Source: Gp1-AA122 sp036378535
GTDB lineage: Bacteria > Acidobacteriota > Terriglobia > Terriglobales > Acidobacteriaceae
Direction of reading: 5' to 3'
Assembly (NCBI GenBank): GCA_036378535.1
Contig: DASUWH010000043.1
Coordinates: 18,287-82,286, forward strand
DNA length: 64,000 bases
A program made the translations under genes and the position numbers. Shown piece after piece: positions 35,325 through 43,310 of this stretch. Below the pieces are notes generated by a model that saw only the letters and a program-made list of their open reading frames with translations, ran no database searches and was not told where the DNA came from. Positions within the stretch are counted from its first letter, which is position 1; every line of letters begins with the position of its first letter.

Positions 35325-36674
35325 TCAGTCTTTCTGCGCGGCAGTAATGCAGTCTTCCAGTATGTCCATGGCGACGTCCGCCTCTTCGCGCGTGACCACC
35401 AGAGGAGGCGAGATGCGGATGGAGTTCGGGCCGGCGCCCAGGAACAGGATGCCACGCTCGAATGCCGCTTCCACGATGCGGTCGCGAGTTGCGGGGTCGG
35501 GAGTTTTGGATTCTTTGTCCTTTACGATCTCAACTCCGATCATCAGGCCGCGGCCACGAACGTCGCCAACAATGGTGTGTTTCTGGGGCCACTCGCTGAG
35601 ACGGCGCATCATGTGATCGCCGACGACTGCTGAATTCTTGACGCCTTCACGTTCGAGCACGTCGAGCGTAGCCAAGGCCGCGGCGATGCAGACGGGATTC
35701 CCGCCGAAGGTGGAAGCGTGCGAGCCGGGGACCCAGTCCATCACGTCAGCTTTCGTGATGACTACGCCCAGGGGCATGCCGGAGGCGACACCTTTAGCGC
35801 TGCACACGATGTCGGGTTGCACTCCAGAGTGCTCGATAGCCCACCACTTTCCAGTACGCCCCATGCCAGCTTGAACTTCGTCGTCGACCAAGAGAATGCC
35901 ATGCTTGTCGCAAATGCGGCGTAGTTCCTGGAGGAATTCCGTGGGCGCGACTACGTAGCCACCTTCTCCCTGAATGGCTTCGACGAAGATTGCGGCCACT
36001 TCTTCCGGCGGAACAGTCGAGGCGAACACTCTCTCTTCGATGAATCGAGCGCATTCGATTGCATACTGCCTGGCATCGGAGCCCTTGGGCCGGCGATAAA
36101 GATTCGGGTAGGGCACGTGGGTCACGCCGGGAACCAGCGGCATGAAACGGCGGCGCTGCTGCGGTTTCGAGGCGGTCAGCGAGAGAGCGCCCATGGTGCG
36201 GCCGTGGAAGGCGCCGTAGAAGGCGATGACGTTCTGGCGCTTGGTGTGATAACGGGCGAGTTTAAGGGCGCACTCGATCGCTTCCGTACCGGAGTTGCCG
36301 TAGTAGAAGCGATGGGGGCCGGGCATCGGCGCGATTTTCGTGAGGCGCTCGGCCAAGGTCAGCATGTTTTCGTAATAGAAATCCGTGCCAGACATGTGGA
36401 TCAGTTGCGTCGCCTGTTTCTGAATGGCAGCGACTACATCGGGATGGCAGTGGCCGGTCGAGACCACGGCAATGCCGGCAGAAAAATCCAAGAATTCGTT
36501 GCCGTCGACATCTTCAATGACTACCCCGTGTCCGCGCTTGGCGACAAGCGGATAAGAGCGGGTGTAAGAAGGCGAAATCAGGCGATTATCCGCTTCGAGG
36601 ACACGCTTGGCGTTCGGTCCGGGCAGCGCTGTCTTGATTTGCGGAGCAACAGCAGTCAATGTTTTGGGCGACAT
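35325..36674 (-). CDS. Class III aminotransferase (acetylornithine/GABA-type)
   Basis: 449 residues from ATG 36674, with TTGGAGG 5 bases upstream. PLP fold-type I subgroup II enzyme moving an amino group from an omega-amino acid to 2-oxoglutarate. Seen: YGNSGTEAIECALKLAR, AFYGAFHGRTMGALSLT, FVEAIQGEGGYVV, LVDDEVQAGMGRTGKWWA, and the PLP Lys in IVCSAKGVASGMPLG, plus STFGGNPVCIAAAL. Length and sequence fit the acetylornithine aminotransferase family subclade that includes GABA and lysine transaminases. Substrate cannot be fixed. It forms an operon with the MOSC gene. Confidence 0.92.
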   Translation of the reverse strand: MSPKTLTAVAPQIKTALPGPNAKRVLEADNRLISPSYTRSYPLVAKRGHGVVIEDVDGNEFLDFSAGIAVVSTGHCHPDVVAAIQKQATQLIHMSGTDFYYENMLTLAERLTKIAPMPGPHRFYYGNSGTEAIECALKLARYHTKRQNVIAFYGAFHGRTMGALSLTASKPQQRRRFMPLVPGVTHVPYPNLYRRPKGSDARQYAIECARFIEERVFASTVPPEEVAAIFVEAIQGEGGYVVAPTEFLQELRRICDKHGILLVDDEVQAGMGRTGKWWAIEHSGVQPDIVCSAKGVASGMPLGVVITKADVMDWVPGSHASTFGGNPVCIAAALATLDVLEREGVKNSAVVGDHMMRRLSEWPQKHTIVGDVRGRGLMIGVEIVKDKESKTPDPATRDRIVEAAFERGILFLGAGPNSIRISPPLVVTREEADVAMDILEDCITAAQKD

Positions 36675-36686
36675 GGAAACCTCCAA

Positions 36687-37139
36687 AGGCGGTCGTTGGT
36701 TGTTCGTAGTTGGTCGTCAGCCCGACACCACACCGGGTGTGGAGATTCGGGTCGGGGCGGAAGGCGCCGGGAGGTTGTGAACTAGTCGCTGCCGAAGAGA
36801 TTGGGGCGCGCCTGCGACGGCAAGACTGCCAGATACCGGCGGGGACAAACAAGGCAACGCAGCCAGCACACGGGCAGATGAGAGTTCGGATTTTGTCGCA
36901 CGGTCATGTGAGCTCTTCCATAATTATAGCCGGGAAAATACCCATTAGCTATTAGCTCTTAGCGGTCAATCGGCCTAACCCTGCCTCTTCGGATACCGAC
37001 CTTTGGTCATGGTATGGGCGCCGAACCTTTAGTGTGCGCGGCCGGTTCCGGAGTCCCTGAAGGGCTAACGGCTAAGAGCTAAAAGCTTCTTTGCATCGGA
37101 CTTTCTGCGAGCCTCGTCTGATACGTTAACTATTTTCTT
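36687..37139. repeat. Intergenic region with dispersed repeats
   Basis: 453 bases without a supported gene. At 36691-36720 is a GGTCGTTGGT...TGGTCGT string, the same motif family found inserted in rsmH at 58691. CCACA-CCGGG-TGTGG forms a small palindrome near 36727-36741. TTAGCTCTTAGC (36952-36963) and GCTAAGAGCTAA (37071-37082) form a perfect 12-bp inverted repeat bounding about 107 bases, which looks like a small palindromic element just before the EamA gene. Confidence 0.5.
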
Positions 37140-38093
37140 ATGCGCAACGAAGAGCACCAGCCACAGTGGAAGGTGATCCTCAATTTTGGGTTGGTGTACT
37201 TCTTTTGGGGATCGACGTACCTCGGGATCAGGATCGGGGTCGAACAAATACCGCCGGCGCTGCTATGCGGGGTGCGGTTCTTGACGGCAGGCGTGCTGTT
37301 GCTGCTCTTCTGCGCCCTGCGACGACGCCCGATTCGCTACCCTCCGACGCAACTCTTTCACATGGCGGTGATCGGCATCTTGCTGCTGATGGGCGGGAAC
37401 CTGACGCTGGCGTATGCCGAGCAGGTGGTGCCCTCGGGATTGTCGGCCCTGTTGGTAGCGACGACTCCACTCTGGTTTCTGGTACTCGACAATTTGCTCC
37501 TGGGAAGTCATCGCCTAGGGAGACGTGGGTTGATAGGCCTGGCCTTGGGGGTGGCGGGAATGGTCGTGCTGCTGTGGCCAGACTTGCGCGCAAGCGGCGT
37601 CTTGGGCCGTCGTGAACTTTGGGCTGCTCTCAGTCTGCCCTTGGGGTCTTTCAGCTGGGCATTAGGCTCGGTGCTATCGAAGCGATGGGAATCGGGGGCG
37701 GACCGGTTGGCCGGTACGGCCTGGCAGATGAGTTTCGCCGGTATCGCCAACCTTTTGTTTGCGGCGATGAATCGTGACTATGTGCGCGTTGTCTGGACTG
37801 CCCGCGGGATCACGGCCGTGGCTTACTTGATCGTGTGCGGGTCATGGATTGGGTACACGGCATACATCTGGCTGCTGGGGCATGCGGCCACCTCGAAAGT
37901 CTCAACCTACGCCTACGTAAATCCGGTGGTGGCGGTATTCCTGGGCTGGATCATCGAGCACGAAGTTGTGGATCGCTTCGTGCTTGCGGGTAGCGCGATC
38001 ATCGTAATCTCGGTCATTCTCGTCACCAGCGCAAAAATCAAAGAAACGGTGGCTGCTGCAGAACCGTCCCCCCTCGAAGTTACCGGCGACTGA
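37140..38093 (+). CDS. EamA-family (DMT) transporter
   Basis: 317 residues, about ten membrane helices in two EamA repeats: LNFGLVYFFWGSTYLGIRIG, quoted in part, with VVPSGLSALLVATTPLW (conserved proline-containing helix end), and second repeat ALSLPLGSFSWALGSVL ... YAYVNPVVAVFLGWII. The YAYVNPVVAVFLGW segment is characteristic of the YdcZ/YedA-type exporters. It may export amino acids or other metabolites. ATG at 37140 has no strong ribosome site. Confidence 0.91.
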   Translation: MRNEEHQPQWKVILNFGLVYFFWGSTYLGIRIGVEQIPPALLCGVRFLTAGVLLLLFCALRRRPIRYPPTQLFHMAVIGILLLMGGNLTLAYAEQVVPSGLSALLVATTPLWFLVLDNLLLGSHRLGRRGLIGLALGVAGMVVLLWPDLRASGVLGRRELWAALSLPLGSFSWALGSVLSKRWESGADRLAGTAWQMSFAGIANLLFAAMNRDYVRVVWTARGITAVAYLIVCGSWIGYTAYIWLLGHAATSKVSTYAYVNPVVAVFLGWIIEHEVVDRFVLAGSAIIVISVILVTSAKIKETVAAAEPSPLEVTGD

Positions 38094-38270
38094 CGATTTC
38101 GCGACATCACCAATATCTGTAAGCGCTCTCCTGCTTTTCTGAGCTGCTATGGCGTCAAAAGCAAATAGTCCCAAGTATGTACGGCGAAGAACAGACTAAG
38201 CCTATGTAGATCGTGAATATTCGCAAGTCGGGTTTTTTGGTTCGGCAAATACAGGAAGTCAAATCGGCTT

Positions 38271-39053
38271 GTGAATCGCAGCGCAAAACCACAGCGCATC
38301 GAAGCAGACGACGCAAAATTTGATGCGAGCGAAACGGGTTGGATGGAACCAGGAACGAACCGAAACTTTGTAAACACCATCCTATCTTCACTCCCGGAAT
38401 CCGAAGTAACCAGCCTTAGTCCGTATCTGGAATTCCAGGAGTTACCGCTGCACACGGTTCTGGTGGACCCTGAAGAACCGCTCCGGTATGCGTATTTCCT
38501 GCACGCTGGAATAGCTTCGTTTGTGGTGCCCACCAGTGAAGGACGCAGCGTAGAAGTGGGATTGGTCGGTAAAACAGGAATCATCGGAACACCGCTGACG
38601 TTCGGGGTGAAGAAAAGCAATCTGCGAATAGTCATGCAAGTCGCCGGTAGCGGACATCGGATCAAGGCCGACGATCTGCAGCGGTTATTGCCGACCATGC
38701 CGCATCTGCTTAGCCGGATGGGGCGATTCATTCTGCTGCAAGGCATGCAAGCGGCGCAGACGGCTGCCTGCAACCGGCTGCATAACCTCGAGCAGCGGTT
38801 GGCGCGCTGGTTGCTGATGACGCAGGACCGGGTCGGCTCGGAATTTTTCATGACGCAGGAATATCTGGCAGAGATGCTGGGTACAGGAAGGCCGAGTGTC
38901 AGCCTGACTGCCAGTCAGATGCAAAAAGCGGGAGCCATTCGCTACAGCCGCGGATTGGTAAGAATCGTCGATCGAGGAGCGCTGGAACAATTGTCGTGCG
39001 AATGCTACTCCACGGTGCGTAGATTCCATCGAGAACTGGGGCTGGCGCACTGA
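38271..39053 (+). CDS. Crp/Fnr-family transcriptional regulator
   Basis: 260 residues. Cyclic-nucleotide-binding beta-barrel at about 35-150 (LHTVLVDPEEPLRYAYFLHAG, partly; VEVGLVGKTGIIGTPLTFG) and a Crp-type helix-turn-helix at about 170-235 (FFMTQEYLAEMLGTGRPSVS then LTASQMQKAGAIRYSRG). No Fe-S cysteine cluster of FNR is present at the N-terminus. The PSVS recognition helix with a following linker is typical of acidobacterial Crp-like regulators without known ligand. GTG start; the first 30 residues are poorly conserved in type. Confidence 0.88.
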   Translation: MNRSAKPQRIEADDAKFDASETGWMEPGTNRNFVNTILSSLPESEVTSLSPYLEFQELPLHTVLVDPEEPLRYAYFLHAGIASFVVPTSEGRSVEVGLVGKTGIIGTPLTFGVKKSNLRIVMQVAGSGHRIKADDLQRLLPTMPHLLSRMGRFILLQGMQAAQTAACNRLHNLEQRLARWLLMTQDRVGSEFFMTQEYLAEMLGTGRPSVSLTASQMQKAGAIRYSRGLVRIVDRGALEQLSCECYSTVRRFHRELGLAH

Positions 39054-39129
39054 AGAGTTCCGGTAATGTCCGCTGGCTGATAGACGGTAGAAATGACCAG
39101 CAAGTAAGTTAGCTGCGCTTTCCGCTATT

Positions 39130-39360
39130 ATGCGCAACCCCCGACGCGAACACTGGGAGGTACTCTACAGGGCGGCCCTGCTGGAATTAGATCGCGAGAA
39201 GCTGCCCGGTCGTATCCGCGCCGCTGAAGAAGCCATACGTCTGCGGCTGGTCTCTCTCGCGAGTGATTCCGATCATCATGGCGAGCGACGGGCCATTGAA
39301 GATGCACTGCAGAATTTGCGGGTGCTGCGGGAAACGGAAATCGCCGGCCTAGAGAGCTAG
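39130..39360 (+). CDS. Small conserved-looking helical protein
   Basis: 76 residues, highly charged and predicted helical (HWEVLYRAALLELDREKLPG, RIRAAEEAIRLRLVSL, RAIEDALQNLRVLRETE). I have seen this pattern as a small hypothetical protein in Acidobacteria, but no function is known. It has good codon structure and is followed by a hairpin. ATG has no strong ribosome site. Confidence 0.7.
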   Translation: MRNPRREHWEVLYRAALLELDREKLPGRIRAAEEAIRLRLVSLASDSDHHGERRAIEDALQNLRVLRETEIAGLES

Positions 39361-39399
39361 GGGCAACACTTTGACAAGTGGCCGAGGTTGTTGTGCGTG

Positions 39400-39423
39400 G
39401 GCGCGGGCAGGAATGCCCGCGCC
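39400..39423. terminator. Bidirectional hairpin between convergent genes
   Basis: Perfect 10-bp stem GGCGCGGGCA / TGCCCGCGCC with a GGAA loop, followed on the plus strand after 11 bases by TTGTTTAATTT. It lies between the small helical protein gene (plus) and htrA (minus) and may stop both. Its composition also fits the dispersed palindromes elsewhere in the window. Confidence 0.55.
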
Positions 39424-39439
39424 ACACGGCTTGTTTAAT

Positions 39440-40963
39440 TTACGCGCCTTCCGGGGAATGGAGGACGCGGAATGTGCTGGTGCCGTTTGACCAGACCAGC
39501 ACCAGGGCGTCTTTTCCTTTCGGAACACTACCCAGTTGCTGCTGGACATCAGCGGCCGACCGCACGGGATGGCGGTTCACCTCAGTAATGACGTCACCAT
39601 TGCGCAAACCGGCGTCATCGGCTGAACTTCCTGGTTGTACACGTTGCACTACGGCTCCCTTCACTTCGGCAGGGATCTGAACCTGCTCCCGCACATCGGG
39701 AGTAAGATCCGCGAGGCCGAGTCCCCAGCGAGGCTTTCCCTGAGCGGCGCTGGCGCTTTCTTCGCCATCGCGCGCACCTATAGTCTGCAGCTTCACCGAC
39801 ACCTCCTCAGTCTTTCCATCACGGAGGACTTCCAGCTTGATGGTGTTGCCGGGCTGCTTTTGACCAACTTCGACCTGCAAGTCGCCGGCCCCGGTGACCT
39901 TCTGGCCATCGATGGAGCGAATGACATCTCCAACCCTCAGGCCCGCGTTCGCCGCCGGTGAATTGGGCTCTACCTGATTCACGACGGCGCCGGAGCTGTC
40001 GGGAACGTGGAAAAATTCTGCGTTTTCCGGCGTGACATCGGTAATTCCGACACCCATGTAGCCATGGCTCACTTTGCCATCACGAATGAGGGTGTCGACG
40101 GTGGGCTTGACGATCTGCGAGGGGATCGCGAAACCCATGCCTGCGAACGAACCGGACGGCGAGAGCAGGAAGGTGTTGATTCCGACCAACTCTCCGTGCG
40201 CATTGACAAGCGCACCGCCGGAATTGCCCTGGTTAATGGCGGCGTCAGTCTGTATATATTCGCCAGGCTTGCGTCGATCCTCCGGGTCCGGATTTGGACG
40301 ATTCAAGGCGCTAACGATTCCCCGCGTGACGGTGAAGCGAAGGCCGAACGGATTGCCGAAAGCAAGCACGGTCTGTCCGGGATGCAGAGCCTTGGAATCT
40401 CCCCAGGGAACGTTGGGAAGATTCGTGCCGTTGACCTTGATTACTGCAAGATCGGTAAGCGGATCAGCGCCAATCAGCTTCGCGGGCAGGACGCGGCGGT
40501 CGCTCATGGTGACGCGCATTTCGACGGCGCCATCCACAACATGGTTGTTGGTCACGATGTAGCCATCCGGCGAGATCAGGACACCGCTGCCGATGCCGTG
40601 TTCGATCTGCTGTTGCGGACGCATGTTGCGGCCGAAGCCAGGCCCGAAGAAGCGCTGCATGTCGTCCGGAAGTTGTTCCATTCCCGTGGGCATAGCCTTG
40701 GCGCGGGAGGTTACTGCGACATTGACCACGGCGGGGGTCACGCGCGCCGCCAAGGTTTCCATCGCACGGTCTAACGAGAGCAGGGCACCAACGCTGTTGT
40801 CGTCCAACGGCGCGGTTGTGGGTGCGACAGCGGGAGCTTTAGCGAATGCAGGCTTCGACGCCTGGTAAGTTAATGCGGAAATCGACAACGCGAGCGCCAC
40901 AGCTGGGACTAGCAGGCGACGGCCGCGCATTGATCTCCATAATTTTTCAATCGGGTTGTTCAT
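39440..40963 (-). CDS. htrA: Do/HtrA-family periplasmic serine protease
   Basis: 507 residues. N-terminal membrane anchor or signal (LLVPAVALALSISALTY). Trypsin-like domain with triad His in GYIVTNNHVVDGA, Asp in DPLTDLAVIKV, Ser in INQGNSGGALVN. Two PDZ domains follow (about 300-390 VTPENAEFFHVPDSSGAVV; 420-505 QIPAEVKGAVVQRVQPGS). It degrades or refolds damaged envelope proteins. AAGGAG and GGAAAA precede the ATG. A palindrome closely matching that in front of the BlaI-type repressor gene lies 20 bases upstream, so expression is probably tied to the adjacent sensor-repressor pair. Confidence 0.95.
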   Translation of the reverse strand: MNNPIEKLWRSMRGRRLLVPAVALALSISALTYQASKPAFAKAPAVAPTTAPLDDNSVGALLSLDRAMETLAARVTPAVVNVAVTSRAKAMPTGMEQLPDDMQRFFGPGFGRNMRPQQQIEHGIGSGVLISPDGYIVTNNHVVDGAVEMRVTMSDRRVLPAKLIGADPLTDLAVIKVNGTNLPNVPWGDSKALHPGQTVLAFGNPFGLRFTVTRGIVSALNRPNPDPEDRRKPGEYIQTDAAINQGNSGGALVNAHGELVGINTFLLSPSGSFAGMGFAIPSQIVKPTVDTLIRDGKVSHGYMGVGITDVTPENAEFFHVPDSSGAVVNQVEPNSPAANAGLRVGDVIRSIDGQKVTGAGDLQVEVGQKQPGNTIKLEVLRDGKTEEVSVKLQTIGARDGEESASAAQGKPRWGLGLADLTPDVREQVQIPAEVKGAVVQRVQPGSSADDAGLRNGDVITEVNRHPVRSAADVQQQLGSVPKGKDALVLVWSNGTSTFRVLHSPEGA

Positions 40964-40982
40964 CTGTTTTCCTCTCCTTGTG

Positions 40983-41005
40983 AAACTAATTATTTAGTAG
41001 CTAAA
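40983..41005. promoter_or_regulatory. Candidate BlaI-type operator upstream of htrA
   Basis: AAACTAATTATTTAGTAG (40983-41000) matches the perfect palindrome in front of blaI at 15 of 18 positions, and overlaps a second palindrome TTTAGTAGCTAAA (40993-41005). It lies 20-42 bases before the htrA start, where a repressor would block transcription. Confidence 0.6.
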
Positions 41006-41024
41006 TTCAAAAAAATTTATTCCA

Positions 41025-42395
41025 TCAGATCGATTTGGAAACGGTCGCGCTGTCGCTCATTGGCTGGACCGGATGGTACAGAGTTACGTGCCAAATAGAA
41101 AAAGTCGAGATGACACGACCATACGGATCGACGCGGTAATCGCGCATGACCAAAAGCATGCTGCCCACGGGCATCATGGTCGGATGCTGAGCTGGCATGC
41201 TGGCGCGCAGCAGTTTGGCCTCTTGATTTCCGCGGACCAGAACCTTCGCGAGGCTGTCCGTCTTCGGCTTCATCAGACGAGTTCTGACACTCGTCTTTTG
41301 CGCTGCAGGGCGCGACCTGTCACCTTTTTCCCGGAAGACTGCCGGCACAACGTGCACCTGGTTCGATTCGGGAGCGCCAGCCGGAGTAAATCGCGGAACC
41401 GGGCGTGATGCTTGCACATCAGGAGCGCTATCTTGAAAAGCGATCAAGGTCGGGGAATGAAGCACGGCAACCAGGCAAGCACCAGACAATACCATTACCG
41501 ACGCCAGCGCTAGTTTCGAAACGCCGGTAGCCTGCGGGCGAGTCGAGTCCATGATCCGGCGAACCCGTAGTGACATATGCTGAACGCGGTGGACAGCCGC
41601 ATGCGCCAATGCCACGCTTCGCCGCAACAGGCTTTTTTCCGCCAAATCGAGCAGGCAGCGGGCGTACGCGGAAGCATTATTGGTGGTAGCGATCACCATG
41701 TCATCGCAAGCGATTTCGCGCTCCAGCGCGAGACGCCGGTCCACCCACCACAGCGCTGGATGAAAAAAGAACAACGCTTGCAGGATTTTCTGAAACAGGT
41801 TTGTCCAATCGTCCCAACGGCGGAGGTGTGCAAACTCGTGAAGCAGAACGGCGGACAGCTCGGGCGAAGAGAGCTCGCTCAAAATCCAATCCGGCAGGAT
41901 TACCGCAGGCTGGAAGAACCCGACAGCCATGGGCACGCGCGCACTTTGCGACCGCAGAAGCACAACCCGACGCTTGGGGCGAAATTGCTCGACCGTCGCG
42001 GCGACGCTGACTTCAAGCGCTGCCACATCGATAGGACTGCACGCGCGGCGCAGGCGCCGAACCCGCCACAGCCCAAACCCGATTCTAAGAAGTGCAGTCG
42101 CCGAAATAACTGCCCAAGCCAGGGCGATCAAGAACGCCCAATGTTCGGGAATAACTATTCGAAGATTCATCAAGGTTGAGGCGCTGGAACTGACGGGCAT
42201 GAGCATGGCTACAAGCGTCAGTGCCGGAACAGCTACTAACAGCGCGAGCCAGACAGCCATACGGGTCCCGGCATTCGTGCGTGGCACCATACGGACGAGG
42301 GCCCAAACCAGAATAGTGAGCACAAGTCCTGCGACTATGGAATTGAGCATCCGCTCGGCGGCGATCCGGGCAAGAGCATCCAGGGCGGCGAGCAT
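41025..42395 (-). CDS. BlaR1/MecR1-type M56 membrane metallopeptidase sensor
   Basis: 456 residues. About four membrane helices in the N-terminal half (IVAGLVLTILVWALVRM, MAVWLALLVAVPALTLVAML, HWAFLIALAWAVISATALL, and a later one near 300), with a zinc-protease motif between them (AVLLHEFAHLRRWDDW, HExxH type HEFAH; later Glu in EREIACDDMV). The C-terminal ~150 residues lie outside and are not a penicillin-binding domain, so the signal is not obviously a beta-lactam. In BlaR1 systems, sensing activates the protease, leading to removal of the repressor. It starts 3 bases after the repressor stop: an operon. Confidence 0.92.
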   Translation of the reverse strand: MLAALDALARIAAERMLNSIVAGLVLTILVWALVRMVPRTNAGTRMAVWLALLVAVPALTLVAMLMPVSSSASTLMNLRIVIPEHWAFLIALAWAVISATALLRIGFGLWRVRRLRRACSPIDVAALEVSVAATVEQFRPKRRVVLLRSQSARVPMAVGFFQPAVILPDWILSELSSPELSAVLLHEFAHLRRWDDWTNLFQKILQALFFFHPALWWVDRRLALEREIACDDMVIATTNNASAYARCLLDLAEKSLLRRSVALAHAAVHRVQHMSLRVRRIMDSTRPQATGVSKLALASVMVLSGACLVAVLHSPTLIAFQDSAPDVQASRPVPRFTPAGAPESNQVHVVPAVFREKGDRSRPAAQKTSVRTRLMKPKTDSLAKVLVRGNQEAKLLRASMPAQHPTMMPVGSMLLVMRDYRVDPYGRVISTFSIWHVTLYHPVQPMSDSATVSKSI

Positions 42396-42398
42396 CGA

Positions 42399-42776
42399 CT
42401 ATTTGCTCCCTTCCAGCAGTTCGCGCAAACGCTTGAGTTCTACCTCGTCGAGGCCACGATCCTCCAGGATATTGAGTACGAGCATCTCATCCGAATTCCC
42501 AAAAAAACGGCTTACGAGATGACGGATCTCGGATCGGGTCGCCTCTTGGCGTCCAAGCACGGGCGCATAGACATGGGCGCGTCCGTCTTTGACGTGTTTG
42601 ACGTAGCCTTTCTTCTCGAGGATACGGGTGGTAGTCAGGACGGAGTTGTACGCCAGAGCCGGTTTTGCCGGGAGGGAATCCAGTACCTGTTGCACGGTAC
42701 ACGGGCCTTTTCCCCACAAAACTTCCATGAGCCGCAGCTCAGCTTCCGTTAGGGTGACCGACTTTCTGGGCGGCAA
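42399..42776 (-). CDS. BlaI/MecI/CopY-family repressor
   Basis: 125 residues. Winged helix: TLTEAELRLMEVLWGKGPCT then VQQVLDSLPAKPALAYNSVL and TTTRILEKKGYVKHVKDGRA, and a C-terminal dimerisation part with the site (VSRFFGNSDEMLVLNILED) cleaved in BlaI proteins. It should bind TTAG/CTAA-type palindromes; a perfect 18-bp one lies 65 bases upstream and a near copy lies ahead of htrA. First gene of the operon with the M56 sensor. Confidence 0.93.
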   Translation of the reverse strand: MPPRKSVTLTEAELRLMEVLWGKGPCTVQQVLDSLPAKPALAYNSVLTTTRILEKKGYVKHVKDGRAHVYAPVLGRQEATRSEIRHLVSRFFGNSDEMLVLNILEDRGLDEVELKRLRELLEGSK

Positions 42777-42840
42777 ATGTGATCCTCCGTAGTCTCAATC
42801 CGGGTCCTTTAATAATTGGACGCGGTGGAAGCGATTTCGT

Positions 42841-42858
42841 CAACTAAATATTTAGTTG
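42841..42858. promoter_or_regulatory. Operator of the BlaI-type repressor operon
   Basis: CAACTAAATATTTAGTTG is a perfect 18-bp palindrome, 65 bases upstream of the repressor start codon. Palindromes of this size around an AT-rich centre are the usual sites of BlaI/CopY repressors. The similar site ahead of htrA supports autoregulation and a shared regulon. Confidence 0.65.
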
Positions 42859-42991
42859 CAGAAAAAGCTGAATTGGTGGCCTCGGTTTGTCGGAAATGTG
42901 ACTGCCTGAGACAAGTCTCACGCGGAGCCAAAGGACAGCTAGTGTTCTAAAGCGCACGCTTTCCAGAGGCTTCCGGACCGGCGAGTAGCAG

Positions 42992-43021
42992 TTGACAAAG
43001 GTGGCGTGTTCGCAGCATAAT
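42992..43021 (+). promoter_or_regulatory. Promoter of the aroF leader
   Basis: TTGACA (42992-42997), 18-base spacer, CATAAT (43016-43021). The predicted start of transcription near 43028 lies only about 7 bases before the leader-peptide ATG, so the leader would be translated from an almost leaderless RNA, which agrees with the lack of a ribosome site there. Confidence 0.75.
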
Positions 43022-43034
43022 CCACGAACTCTGT

Positions 43035-43121
43035 ATGCACACCCAGCGATTTAGCTTCGCCTTTTATTACCGCTACTGGCGAGTAGCGGCGCGGGCGAGG
43101 CGTGTGCAGATGCAATCGTAA
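43035..43121 (+). CDS. Aromatic-rich leader peptide of the aroF attenuator
   Basis: A 28-residue ORF (start MHTQRF, end VQMQS, TAA stop). Residues 6-15 are Phe-Ser-Phe-Ala-Phe-Tyr-Tyr-Arg-Tyr-Trp: seven aromatic residues in ten, covering all three products of the pathway that the downstream enzyme starts. This is the hallmark of ribosome-mediated attenuation leaders. Its Tyr/Trp codons lie in the 5' arm of a pause hairpin, and the stop codon comes 19 bases before the antiterminator partner strand. It has no ribosome site but sits within a few bases of the predicted transcript start. Not a stable functional protein by expectation; its translation is the sensor. Confidence 0.8.
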   Translation: MHTQRFSFAFYYRYWRVAARARRVQMQS

Positions 43122-43178
43122 GAAACGCCAAGTTCAGATTCCCGCAGCCGCGACTCGAATGGGTCGCGGTTTTTGTTT
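43070..43178 (+). promoter_or_regulatory. Transcription attenuator upstream of aroF
   Basis: Three mutually dependent structures. Pause hairpin: CCGCTACT (43070-43077) with AGTAGCGG (43082-43089), 4-base loop, perfect. Antiterminator: GCGGCGCGGG (43086-43095) pairs with CCCGC and GCCGC (43141-43145, 43147-43151), leaving one bulged A; it uses the 3' arm of the pause hairpin and the 5' arm of the terminator. Terminator: CCGCGACTC (43148-43156) with GGGTCGCGG (43161-43169), GAAT loop, one G-T pair, followed by TTTTTGTTT. A ribosome stalled at the aromatic codons would mask the pause hairpin, permit the antiterminator and allow aroF transcription; free translation would favour termination. Confidence 0.82.
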
Positions 43179-43195
43179 GGGCCATGAACACGTAG

Positions 43196-43233
43196 GGGCA
43201 GGTGCCTCACCTGCCCGGCCGAGCCAAGCTCGG
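43196..43233. repeat. Double-hairpin dispersed element in the aroF 5' region
   Basis: GGGCAGGTG-CCT-CACCTGCCC (43196-43216) followed at once by CCGAGC-CAA-GCTCGG (43219-43233). The two tandem GC-rich palindromes with 3-base loops match the layout at 57496 and 60284. Placed between the attenuator and the aroF ribosome site. Confidence 0.65.
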
Positions 43234-43310
43234 CAGAGTATTGGCTCGGGGCGAGAAAGAGAGGGCGGGCGACTGGGCTTACGAAGTCACCAAACCTAAG
43301 GAGAGAAGTC

